Below, one piece after another: positions 1 through 5,314 of a stretch of 5,314 nucleotides of DNA; positions within the stretch are counted from its first letter, which is position 1, and every line of letters begins with the position of its first letter. Source of the stretch: Microcaldota archaeon (GTDB lineage: Archaea; Micrarchaeota; Micrarchaeia; Anstonellales; VGKX01); the NCBI GenBank assembly GCA_021823945.1, contig JAKALW010000036.1, positions 1-5,314 of the forward strand. The letters are read 5' to 3'. The notes under the pieces are model-generated. The model was given only the letters and a program-made list of their open reading frames with translations. It did no database searches and had not been told where the DNA came from. Position numbers and translations under genes: made by a program.

Positions 1-2
1 TT

Positions 3-158
3 TTTGGCAGGGAAGTTGGCGGAATTGCCGACTTTGAGCCATACCTCAAGGAAACGCTTTTCCACTACGCCATCTTCCCTTCAGCCAAATCCGGCAAGGG
101 CGTGCCTTTCGACCTGTTTTCAATCTCCGCAAAGCAACAAACCCCCAAAAAAGCCTGA
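3..158 (+). CDS. C-terminal fragment of an unidentified protein
   Basis: This is an open frame from the left edge to a TGA at 156-158, 51 codons, with the start outside the window. I do not recognise the family. The visible part contains an acidic/aromatic stretch (DFEPYLKETLFHYAIF) followed by a Ser/Lys/Gly-rich loop and a PFDLF segment. It ends in a polar, lysine-rich tail (KQQTPKKA), which looks like a flexible C-terminus. I chose this frame because its codons favour C or G at the third position (GCC, GAC, TAC, AAG, GGC), as in the downstream genes. The competing longer frame at 4-219 has an unnatural Ser/Pro/Arg-rich composition and would run through the next promoter. A separate TATA box lies downstream, so it is probably not in an operon with the deaminase gene. 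It is very likely coding; its function is unknown. Confidence 0.6.
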   Translation, partial: FGREVGGIADFEPYLKETLFHYAIFPSAKSGKGVPFDLFSISAKQQTPKKA

Positions 159-193
159 AAAACCGGGCAGGCAGCGCAGGCATGGCAAGCCCT

Positions 194-203
194 CTTTTAA
201 ATT
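194..203 (+). promoter_or_regulatory. Archaeal TATA box for the dCMP deaminase gene
   Basis: The A/T block CTTTTAAATT contains TTTAAA, a good match to archaeal TATA elements, in a GC-richer surrounding. Its centre near 198-199 predicts a transcription start around 224-226. That would give a leader of about 25 bases that includes the Shine-Dalgarno at 237-245. The upstream BRE is not clear (CAAGCCC). The assignment rests on position and composition only. Confidence 0.5.
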
Positions 204-236
204 CCTTGCGAGGCAATAATTTACCTGTTATTTCTT

Positions 237-245
237 GGGGGTCAT
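237..245 (+). promoter_or_regulatory. Shine-Dalgarno that fixes the deaminase start at ATG 250
   Basis: GGGGGTCAT matches the archaeal consensus GGAGGTGAT at 7 of 9 positions. The G-run ends 8 bases before ATG 250. This spacing supports ATG 250 over the in-frame TTG at 235, which would lie upstream of and overlap the ribosome-binding site. Confidence 0.65.
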
Positions 246-249
246 TTGG

Positions 250-1260
250 ATGATTATTGGAATCACTGGAGAAAACTGTGCTGGCAAGGACACGGTAGCC
301 GAATACCTGCTGAAAAAAGGTTTCTATTATCTTTCCCTGTCGGACATAATCCGCGACGAGCTTGCGTCCGAAGGCAAGCAGGTCACGCGCGAGAACCTCA
401 TAGCAAAGGGCAATGAACTGCGCGCCAAACACGGACCTGGCGTGCTTGCGAAAATGACCATAGCAAAACTGGACAAGGGCAAGAATTACGCCGTCATCTC
501 AATCCGTAATCCCTCCGAAGTCGAGGAGCTTGCAAAGACCCCGAACTTCACGCTTTTATACCTCACTGCGCCCGCCGAGGTCAGGTTTGAGCGCATGAAG
601 GCGAGAAACAGGGCGGGCGACCCCCTGACATTCGAGGGTTTCATATCAGTTGAAAAAGCTGAGCTTGCAAGCTCTGACAAGAACCGCCAGCAGCTCGCGG
701 AAGTATTCAAGATGTCCACGAAAAAAATAACAAATGACGCCGACCTCGTTCTCCTCCACGACAACGTGGACAGGATGCTTGGCGAGATTTCCTTGGAATT
801 CAAGTCCGACCGCCCGTCCTGGGACGACTATTTCATGGGCATTGCCAAAATGGTGGCTACGCGCTCGAATTGCATAAAGCGCCACGTGGCTGCTGTCATA
901 GTCAAGGACAAAAGGATAGTCTCGACAGGCTACAATGGCACTCCCCGGGGCACAAGGAACTGCGACCAGGGCGGCTGCCCGCGCTGCAACTCATTTGCCG
1001 ATTCCGGCACAAAGCTCGAAGAGTGCTTCTGCTCCCACGCAGAGGAGAACTCGATTTGCCAGGCCGCATATCACGGCATTTCAATAAAGGAGTCCTCAAT
1101 CTACATCACATACTCGCCATGCCTCGTCTGCACGAGGATGATAATCAATTCCGGCATAAAGGAGGTAATTTACAATGAGAATTACCCGCTTGGCCAGTCC
1201 TCGATAAGGCTTTTGCAGGAGGCGGGCGTCAAGGCAAGGCAGATGAAACTAAAGGAATAA
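250..1260 (+). CDS. Deoxycytidylate (dCMP) deaminase with N-terminal P-loop kinase-like domain
   Basis: This cytoplasmic enzyme deaminates dCMP to dUMP, feeding thymidylate synthase. From ATG 250 the protein is 336 residues. Residues 1 to about 185 form a P-loop domain of the dephospho-CoA kinase/UPF0200 type. It has Walker A GENCAGKDT (7-15), SDIIRDEL (31-38), IRNPSEVEEL (85-94) and an Arg-rich lid-like RFERMKARNRAGDP (112-125). Residues 188-336 are the deaminase: RPSWDDYFM (188-196), GYNGTPRG (227-234), HAEEN (263-267) and PCLVC (290-294). H263, C291 and C294 should bind the catalytic zinc, with E265 as proton shuttle. C238, C243, C246, C259 and C261 match the extra cysteine cluster of dCMP deaminases. 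Yeast Dcd1 has the same layout and, from memory, also begins M-x-I-G-x-[ST]-G, which supports this start; from memory its P-loop lacks the lysine, whereas K13 is intact here. Human-type enzymes lack the N-terminal half. The deaminase call is near certain; the activity of the kinase-like half is open. Confidence 0.94.
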   Translation: MIIGITGENCAGKDTVAEYLLKKGFYYLSLSDIIRDELASEGKQVTRENLIAKGNELRAKHGPGVLAKMTIAKLDKGKNYAVISIRNPSEVEELAKTPNFTLLYLTAPAEVRFERMKARNRAGDPLTFEGFISVEKAELASSDKNRQQLAEVFKMSTKKITNDADLVLLHDNVDRMLGEISLEFKSDRPSWDDYFMGIAKMVATRSNCIKRHVAAVIVKDKRIVSTGYNGTPRGTRNCDQGGCPRCNSFADSGTKLEECFCSHAEENSICQAAYHGISIKESSIYITYSPCLVCTRMIINSGIKEVIYNENYPLGQSSIRLLQEAGVKARQMKLKE

Positions 1261-1280
1261 GCCCGCTTTGGCGGGTTTTT
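1259..1280 (+). terminator. Hairpin and T-tract after the deaminase gene
   Basis: CCCGC (1262-1266) pairs with GCGGG (1271-1275) around a TTTG loop. The stem can be extended by G1261-T1276, A1260-T1277 and A1259-T1278, and a run of five T follows (1276-1280). It begins inside the TAA stop codon. It has the form of a bacterial intrinsic terminator. In archaea the T-tract itself is usually the active part. It separates the deaminase gene from the next transcription unit. Confidence 0.75.
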
Positions 1281-1312
1281 CAATGCACTCTCCCGCCAAT
1301 CCGGTCAATCAG

Positions 1313-1326
1313 GCAAAGTTATATTC
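1313..1326 (+). promoter_or_regulatory. BRE/TATA element for a leaderless transcript of the zincin gene
   Basis: TTATATT (1319-1325) is preceded by the purine-rich GCAAAG (1313-1318), as expected for a BRE followed by a TATA box. The TATA centre at about 1322 is 26 bases before the A of ATG 1348. This places the predicted transcription start on or next to the start codon. No Shine-Dalgarno is present before ATG 1348, in agreement with a leaderless mRNA. Confidence 0.65.
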
Positions 1327-1347
1327 ATTTCATGCCCAATAATCCAC

Positions 1348-2715
1348 ATGCTTTTCCAGACGTGGCTTTCAAAGGAAGGGCCTGAAATACGGCAGTTCCG
1401 GCCTGTCCTGCAGGACAATACGCGGGTCTCACAGCCCATCCAGTTCACTTCGGAAATCTCGAAAAAGCCCTATTTTTCAGTGACAGACCAGATTTTCAAA
1501 AACGAGTACCAGTTCGTTTTCGGCGCTGACAGGATAAGCGTCCACCTGCCTAAAATCCTGCTTTCAAAACAGGAGATGAAAGGCATCGAGGGCATGATAA
1601 AATCAAAGGACATCCAAAAAAGCGGGTTCGCAGCAGCCCTTGTGCCCGCACTGCAGGAACTTGAAAAAATCTATTCGGGCGTGCCCGGTTCGGGCAGCAA
1701 TGCATGGGGCATAATCCCGCGCAAGTTCAAGCCCCTTGGGCTAATCATAGTGGAAGACGGGGAAATAACGCAGGGGAGCCTTGGCGGCGGCAGGTACGAG
1801 GAGCCAGGCATTTCGTCTCTCCCGCGCATCCTGCTTGAGAAATCCGCTCTTTCAAAGAGCCCTTTCGAGCTTGGCATGATTTTAACCCATGAGGGTTCGC
1901 ACTGGCTTTATGATGCCATGCTGAAAACTCCCCCGAAAAATGAAAAAACCGCATTGGCAATGGCAGGCCTGCGCGGCCAGTTCATAATCATGTCGTCTGA
2001 CATGGGCATTGCGCCTAGCGACCTGTTCAGGCTAAGCTTTTCAGGCGGTACAAGGAGAACAGTAAATGATTCCGCACCCATGTTCGCGTTTTTCGAGGAG
2101 TCGACCTATACCCATGCGTGGAGGTCTGGCCATCCATACGACAACCCTAGCGAGCTTTTCGCAAGCGCCACAGCAGTCCTTTCAGCCTATCCGCAGGAAT
2201 TTTTCGCAAACATCGCGAAATTCCTTGGCGAAAAGCCAGATGCAGTGAAGCTGCTTTTTGGCGCTGCGCAAAACGTGATACTTCTTCACAGCCAATACGA
2301 AACAGGCGATTCGAGCGTATTCCCGCCCGAATGCATTTTCCTTGAAAAAGCGTTTTCCTCTTACATCCCATTTTCACAGGACGCGGAAAAGGCAGGCGCG
2401 CTTTTGGGCCTTGCCAGGGCGTTTTCAAAAGAGTTCAAGCGCGGCGACCTCGACGCTGGGAAACTCTCAGCACTCCTCGACATACGCAAATACGACAAGA
2501 ACTCCCAGCTCTACCTCGACGATATCTCTCTTGACGGGTTCGCCTGGCAGGCATACTGGCGCCTGAGCTATCTCCTTGAAAACCGCAAGGGCGCATTCAT
2601 GAAAAACGTATCCAAACTTGGCAAGAATGAGCAGGACGCATTAATGCGGGCAGCCATGGAAATCAAACCTGGCGACTTCGGCAAAAAAGTCTACACAAAA
2701 ACCAGCGGCAAATGA
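1348..2715 (+). CDS. Putative cytoplasmic HExxH zinc metallopeptidase, family not identified
   Basis: This 455-residue protein carries HEGSH at 181-185 inside a hydrophobic helix-like segment (ELGMILTHEGSHWLYDAM), the classic zincin active-site pattern. H181 and H185 would bind zinc and E182 would be the catalytic base. About 84 residues later comes HPYDNPSELFASA (262-274). Its E269 is a good candidate third ligand, which would make it a gluzincin. The NPSELFA pattern followed by AYPQEFF recalls the C-terminal zinc domain of anthrax lethal factor-like peptidases, but only as a local resemblance. Residues 1-120 and 300-455 match nothing I know. No signal peptide, membrane segment or Cys-rich region is seen, so it should act in the cytoplasm. 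The start fits the leaderless promoter, and no upstream in-frame start fits better. It is followed after 6 bases by a small gene, probably co-transcribed. Coding is certain; protease activity is inferred from the motif alone. Confidence 0.85.
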   Translation: MLFQTWLSKEGPEIRQFRPVLQDNTRVSQPIQFTSEISKKPYFSVTDQIFKNEYQFVFGADRISVHLPKILLSKQEMKGIEGMIKSKDIQKSGFAAALVPALQELEKIYSGVPGSGSNAWGIIPRKFKPLGLIIVEDGEITQGSLGGGRYEEPGISSLPRILLEKSALSKSPFELGMILTHEGSHWLYDAMLKTPPKNEKTALAMAGLRGQFIIMSSDMGIAPSDLFRLSFSGGTRRTVNDSAPMFAFFEESTYTHAWRSGHPYDNPSELFASATAVLSAYPQEFFANIAKFLGEKPDAVKLLFGAAQNVILLHSQYETGDSSVFPPECIFLEKAFSSYIPFSQDAEKAGALLGLARAFSKEFKRGDLDAGKLSALLDIRKYDKNSQLYLDDISLDGFAWQAYWRLSYLLENRKGAFMKNVSKLGKNEQDALMRAAMEIKPGDFGKKVYTKTSGK

Positions 2716-2721
2716 TGGCTT

Positions 2722-3348
2722 ATGAAAAGCGCAACTCCGTCCAAAATAATACTTCTTCAATATTCCGCCAAACTCCAAAAAGACAATCCTGTTGACATTG
2801 AAAAAGTCAGGAAATTTTACAGGCTGTTCCGGAATTCCCTCCCTGTCCCCGCCGACATTGCAGGCGAGGACGTGAAAAACAGGGAGAACTTCTCAAAGGT
2901 CTACAAATTCATGGCGCGCCTCTATTGCACCCGGACCCAGCAGGCATCTCGTGTGAATCCATCTGATTTCATGGCATTCATGGATTTTTTTGAAAGCCAG
3001 ATTACACTCAAAACGCCATTTGACATACGTTATCTCACGCAGGAAATCTCCACAATAAAGCCCCCTGATGCCGCCCTTTTCCCAAACACGCAGGCAGACA
3101 CCGCCCTCTCGTTCCTGCACACCCTTATGGCAAGGGCAAGGCTTGATTTCAAGTACGACTTTGCCTGGGAAGATGACAGGCAGCAAATCAGCCACATACT
3201 CATACATTGCCAATATTCCATAAGGTATCTTTACAAGGCAGTGTTTGACAAGTACTGGGAGCTTCACGGGCCTGAATTCAACAACTTAACAGTGTCCAGG
3301 ATAACGGAATTCCTCAAGACAATTGCATACCCTGGCGCCAAGAAATAA
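2722..3348 (+). CDS. Uncharacterised helical protein co-transcribed with the putative zincin
   Basis: I do not recognise this 208-residue protein. It begins 6 bases after the stop of the metallopeptidase-like gene and has no promoter of its own, so it is very likely translated from the same mRNA, probably by coupling. Only a weak GATGG lies before ATG 2722. The ATG codons at 2712 and 2715 are in a frame that closes quickly. The sequence is soluble and mostly amphipathic helix, rich in Phe, Tyr, Lys and Arg. Examples are KVRKFYRLFRNSL (28-40), KVYKFMARLY (59-68) and HILIHCQYSIRYLYKAVF (158-175). No membrane segment, nucleotide-binding motif or zinc motif is seen. H158, H162 and C163 are close together, but no complete metal site is evident. 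Its place suggests a partner, regulator or substrate of the upstream protein; that is inference from position only. Confidence 0.8.
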   Translation: MKSATPSKIILLQYSAKLQKDNPVDIEKVRKFYRLFRNSLPVPADIAGEDVKNRENFSKVYKFMARLYCTRTQQASRVNPSDFMAFMDFFESQITLKTPFDIRYLTQEISTIKPPDAALFPNTQADTALSFLHTLMARARLDFKYDFAWEDDRQQISHILIHCQYSIRYLYKAVFDKYWELHGPEFNNLTVSRITEFLKTIAYPGAKK

Positions 3349-3376
3349 GCCTGCGCTCCAGCGTTTTATGCTTATT
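3344..3376. terminator. Inverted repeat between convergent genes, possible bidirectional terminator
   Basis: AATAAGC (3344-3350) and GCTTATT (3370-3376) are a perfect 7-base inverted repeat enclosing 19 bases. A small inner CGC/GCG pairing sits at 3354-3356 and 3361-3363, followed by TTTT (3364-3367). It overlaps the TAA stop of the upstream plus-strand gene and lies 12 bases beyond the stop of the minus-strand DUF998 gene. The stem is A/T-rich with no strong T-tract after it, so its role as a terminator is tentative. Confidence 0.35.
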
Positions 3377-3388
3377 CCTGCCTATCTC

Positions 3389-4084
3389 TTATTCCTCAAT
3401 CACAGAATTGAAGAATTTGTTTCCTGTGGAGCCTTCCCTTCCTTGTGCGCCGTTATTTTCAATGCTCGGACTCCCCTCTCCAAAACCTTTTTTCACCATG
3501 AGCGCGCCGACTATGGCCACCCACGCGCCTGCGCACATGGCTGCCACAATTTCAGGTATTGCAACGCCTGGCCCGAACGGATGGGCTGTCCAGTGTGCAA
3601 TCCAGACAAGCGCCGCCAGAATGGCAAGGAGCAGAGTTAGGCCCGCAAGTTTTTTTTGCCCAGTCTTTAACAGGCCATAAGTTATCATAAATCCTACAAC
3701 GGGAAACAGAACAAAAAAGGCCACAGAGACATAATAATGCACGTGCGCCGAGGGCATGAAGTCCCCCGGGAACACGCCTATGCCGACCAGTGTAAGCATC
3801 TCAAGTGCAAAGGCAATGGCTGCCCACGTGCCTCCTTCCCAACCCCGCAGGTAATTTTTTAAGCCATAGGCGAATCCAAGCGCCATAATTCCGCCTGCAA
3901 TAAGTCCGTAATTGAACAGGCTTCTTGTGGGCTCCTGATTCATTGAGCCTAAGTCTGACAGCGCGTTATTTTGCCATGAAAATGCCGAGTATGTGCCGAC
4001 AGCGGTAAATATGCAGACAAGCGCGACAATTGGCGCCACGATTCCGGCAATGCCGGAAAAAATGAATTTCAAATTTTTAGCCAT
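3389..4084 (-). CDS. DUF998 family integral membrane protein
   Basis: This 231-residue protein has six hydrophobic segments, at about residues 9-29, 56-76, 86-106, 117-138, 146-164 and 175-196, so it should sit in the cytoplasmic membrane. The loop after the first helix holds FSWQNNALSDLGS (35-47), the signature of DUF998. Further family-like features are FPGD (105-108), AHVHYYVS (113-120) and WIAHWTAHPFGPG (161-173). These contribute several His and Trp residues near helix ends. The last 35 residues are polar and Gly/Ser/Asn-rich, a likely cytoplasmic or disordered tail. The length is normal for the family. The function of DUF998 is not established, so none is assigned. Transcription appears leaderless from the TATA box at 4107-4118. 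The gene runs in the same direction as the upstream PEP synthase-like gene, 111 bases away, but probably as its own unit. Confidence 0.92.
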   Translation of the reverse strand: MAKNLKFIFSGIAGIVAPIVALVCIFTAVGTYSAFSWQNNALSDLGSMNQEPTRSLFNYGLIAGGIMALGFAYGLKNYLRGWEGGTWAAIAFALEMLTLVGIGVFPGDFMPSAHVHYYVSVAFFVLFPVVGFMITYGLLKTGQKKLAGLTLLLAILAALVWIAHWTAHPFGPGVAIPEIVAAMCAGAWVAIVGALMVKKGFGEGSPSIENNGAQGREGSTGNKFFNSVIEE

Positions 4085-4106
4085 ATCTCAGGTAGTTCGC
4101 GTTTGT

Positions 4107-4118
4107 GCATATATATTC
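4107..4118 (-). promoter_or_regulatory. TATA box for the DUF998 gene
   Basis: On the minus strand this reads GAATATATATGC, a strong A/T TATA core (4109-4116). Its centre is about 28 bases upstream of the A of the start codon at 4084. The predicted start of transcription is therefore about 2 bases from the ATG, a leaderless or near-leaderless message. No Shine-Dalgarno is visible; the preceding CTGAGAT is a poor match. Confidence 0.6.
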
Positions 4119-4195
4119 ATATCTTTGAAAAGAAGTTTGCTTATTTTTTTGAAATCCTGGACTTATCCCTGCCGATGCAGTTCGGGGGAAAATTG

Positions 4196-5314
4196 CTATT
4201 TCATATGTATAAGGCAATTTTGCTCGTCGTCAATTAAAAGCTCAAAATCCCTGTCAAAAGTGTAGTGCTCCAGATAGGCCCCTTTCCGGACGCCTACCGC
4301 CTGGTCCTTGAAATTGTCAAGCTTCAACTGCCCGTCTTTGTAATGCAATAATGCCTTGCCGCTCCCGACCATCGCCTCAAACATGTGCGTGCCCTGCGAT
4401 GGCTCCCAGTTGCCTTTCATATATTCCACAACTGCGACCGCGTTTTTTGCAGCGCCATAGTCCGCCGGAATGCCCAAAGACCAGTCTGTTGAGCCGAATC
4501 TTCCGGGGACCAATAGCAGGTACCTGCGGCTTTCGTCAAAATTCATTCCAAAATCCCTCAATTCCTGCGCAATCTCAAATGCGGTGCTGAAATTGAACAT
4601 TTCAGGCGGGACATAAATTATGTCGCGGAATTTCTGGTTGCCCCTGCCTACCGCATCGCCAACGCGCAATAGGACATTCTTCTCGGCAACCTGCGGAAGC
4701 TCTTTTACCCTTCCCATGTCTGAACGTATTTGCGTCCGCGCCTGGAGAGGATATATGACAGAGCGCCATTTCCCGTCCTGCCCGCGTATAAAGTCCGCTG
4801 AACCTTCAAAATCCACATTTGTCCCAAAGTAAGATTTAAGCAAGTCATTCAATGCCCTAATCACTTTCACAAACGAATTGCCGTATTGCCCCCGGAGAAG
4901 CCTTGAAAATGTCGCGACCGGAAGCGGGTGTTCGCCCCTTGGGAAGTCAAAAATGCTGTCAAACCCGTCAAACCACCTGTAATGCTGTTCAACCATGTTT
5001 TGATTCCCATGTTCTTCAAGCGGAAATTTTTTCAGGAAAAAATTTTCGCCCTTTGCCAAGTCGGCGCTCTGGTTCAAAGGCAAGGCGTAGAAGCTGTCTG
5101 GCGCGCACCTAAGAGTCTGCCTCACATCATACATGCCCGCGGGCGGGTCCGGCCTTGCAAGCCCTATCCTTACAGCTGTTTGCCCCTGGACATCTACTAC
5201 TCCCTGCCCAAGCCCGAATGCAAGGCGTGCAAAACCATCCTCCTTTTTTATGCCTGCTACTGGGAAGTCATTGTATGAAAATGCGGCAAATGATATTTCG
5301 GGATGGTAAATATC
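4196..5314 (-). CDS. PEP/pyruvate-binding (PPDK_N, PEP synthase-like) protein, C-terminal part
   Basis: The reading frame is open from the right edge to a TAG at 4198-4196, 372 visible residues; the N-terminus is outside. An ATG at 5134 is internal, because the 60 preceding codons are open and carry conserved sequence. Visible residues 1-50 include YHPEISFAAFSYN and GFARLAFGLGQGVVD (27-41), typical of the PPDK_N ATP-grasp domain of PEP synthase and pyruvate phosphate dikinase. NVDFEGSADF (165-174) and YPLQART (188-194) correspond to the family's acidic V-D-x-E and L-Q-x-R elements that close the nucleotide-binding fold. After this comes a conserved extension with LLLVPGRFGSTDWSLGIP (266-283) and EPSQGTHMFEAM (304-315). 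These resemble the large PEP/pyruvate-binding proteins with GRWGSxDPxLGIP and PSQGxHFF motifs. No phosphohistidine swivel domain or PEP-binding barrel follows, so it is not a full-length PEP synthase. Family assignment is firm; the exact reaction is unknown. Confidence 0.9.
   Translation of the reverse strand, partial: DIYHPEISFAAFSYNDFPVAGIKKEDGFARLAFGLGQGVVDVQGQTAVRIGLARPDPPAGMYDVRQTLRCAPDSFYALPLNQSADLAKGENFFLKKFPLEEHGNQNMVEQHYRWFDGFDSIFDFPRGEHPLPVATFSRLLRGQYGNSFVKVIRALNDLLKSYFGTNVDFEGSADFIRGQDGKWRSVIYPLQARTQIRSDMGRVKELPQVAEKNVLLRVGDAVGRGNQKFRDIIYVPPEMFNFSTAFEIAQELRDFGMNFDESRRYLLLVPGRFGSTDWSLGIPADYGAAKNAVAVVEYMKGNWEPSQGTHMFEAMVGSGKALLHYKDGQLKLDNFKDQAVGVRKGAYLEHYTFDRDFELLIDDEQNCLIHMK

Noticed and set aside
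167..182. Direct repeat GCAGGCA (167-173 and 176-182)
   Set aside because: It is seven bases, two copies, in a GC-rich stretch; this is easily chance.
165..198. Possible terminator for the left-edge gene (GGGC at 165-168 with GCCC at 189-192, then TCTTTT)
   Set aside because: It is only four pairs around a 20-base loop, and the T-run is better explained as part of the TATA box.
4..219. Open frame on the plus strand, 71 codons
   Set aside because: Its Ser/Pro/Arg-rich composition is unnatural, it overlaps the better coding frame at 3-158, and it runs through the TATA box.
235..249. TTG at 235 as the start of the deaminase, adding five residues
   Set aside because: It overlaps the Shine-Dalgarno GGGGGTCAT. 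ATG 250 has correct spacing and gives the M-I-I-G-I-T-G beginning expected right before the P-loop.
46..432. Open frame on the minus strand, 128 codons
   Set aside because: It is antisense to the start of the deaminase gene and its promoter, has no recognisable domain and no good start signals.
2893..3267. Open frame on the minus strand, 124 codons
   Set aside because: It lies wholly antisense to the helical partner gene, is Cys-rich without an ordered motif, and looks like a shadow.
3323..3640. Open frame on the plus strand over the DUF998 gene
   Set aside because: It is antisense to a clear six-helix membrane protein, and its composition is that of reverse-strand membrane codons.
4141..4180. 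T-run at 4144-4150 and small CTGC/GCAG hairpin at 4169-4180 as a terminator
   Set aside because: The T-run is on the plus strand, where no gene ends nearby. The stem is four pairs and has no T-tract on the minus strand, so it does not terminate the PEP synthase-like gene convincingly.
5132..5134. ATG at 5134 (minus) as the start of the PEP synthase-like gene
   Set aside because: Sixty further codons upstream are open to the window edge and encode conserved PPDK_N sequence, so this methionine is internal.
4928..5278. Open frame on the plus strand, 116 codons
   Set aside because: It is antisense to the PEP synthase-like gene, whose conserved motifs continue through this stretch.
1..5314. tRNA, rRNA, CRISPR array, insertion sequence or attachment site
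   Set aside because: No cloverleaf, spaced repeat array, transposase frame or terminal inverted repeats were seen. Nearly all of the window is explained by six genes.

Overview
The window most likely comes from an archaeon. Start regions carry TATA-type boxes at archaeal spacing. Two genes appear to be transcribed without a leader: the TATA centre lies about 26-28 bases before the ATG and there is no Shine-Dalgarno. Codon use is rich in AGG and ATA. The protein families (a kinase-like/dCMP deaminase fusion, DUF998, a PEP synthase-like ATP-grasp protein) fit that reading. A small-genome or DPANN-type lineage is possible, but this is only an impression and no rRNA or marker gene is present to settle it.

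Layout, left to right. (1) Bases 3-158, plus strand: the last 51 codons of an unidentified gene that begins outside the window. (2) Bases 250-1260, plus: a two-domain protein with an intact P-loop kinase-like half and a complete zinc dCMP deaminase half. It has its own TATA box, a good Shine-Dalgarno and a hairpin/T-tract terminator. (3) Bases 1348-3348, plus: a two-gene unit with a leaderless promoter. It encodes a putative cytoplasmic HExxH zincin and, 6 bases later, an unrecognised helical protein. (4) Bases 3389-4084, minus: a six-helix DUF998 membrane protein, convergent with the previous unit and with its own leaderless promoter. (5) Bases 4196-5314, minus: the C-terminal 372 residues of a PEP synthase-like (PPDK_N, ATP-grasp) protein whose start lies beyond the right edge.

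The genes do not form one obvious pathway. The deaminase supplies dUMP for thymidylate synthesis. The PEP synthase-like protein probably works on pyruvate/PEP or a related phosphoryl transfer. The zincin and its small partner look co-expressed and are the least explained part of the window. No mobile element, CRISPR array, tRNA or rRNA was found, and no gap between genes exceeds about 110 bases.
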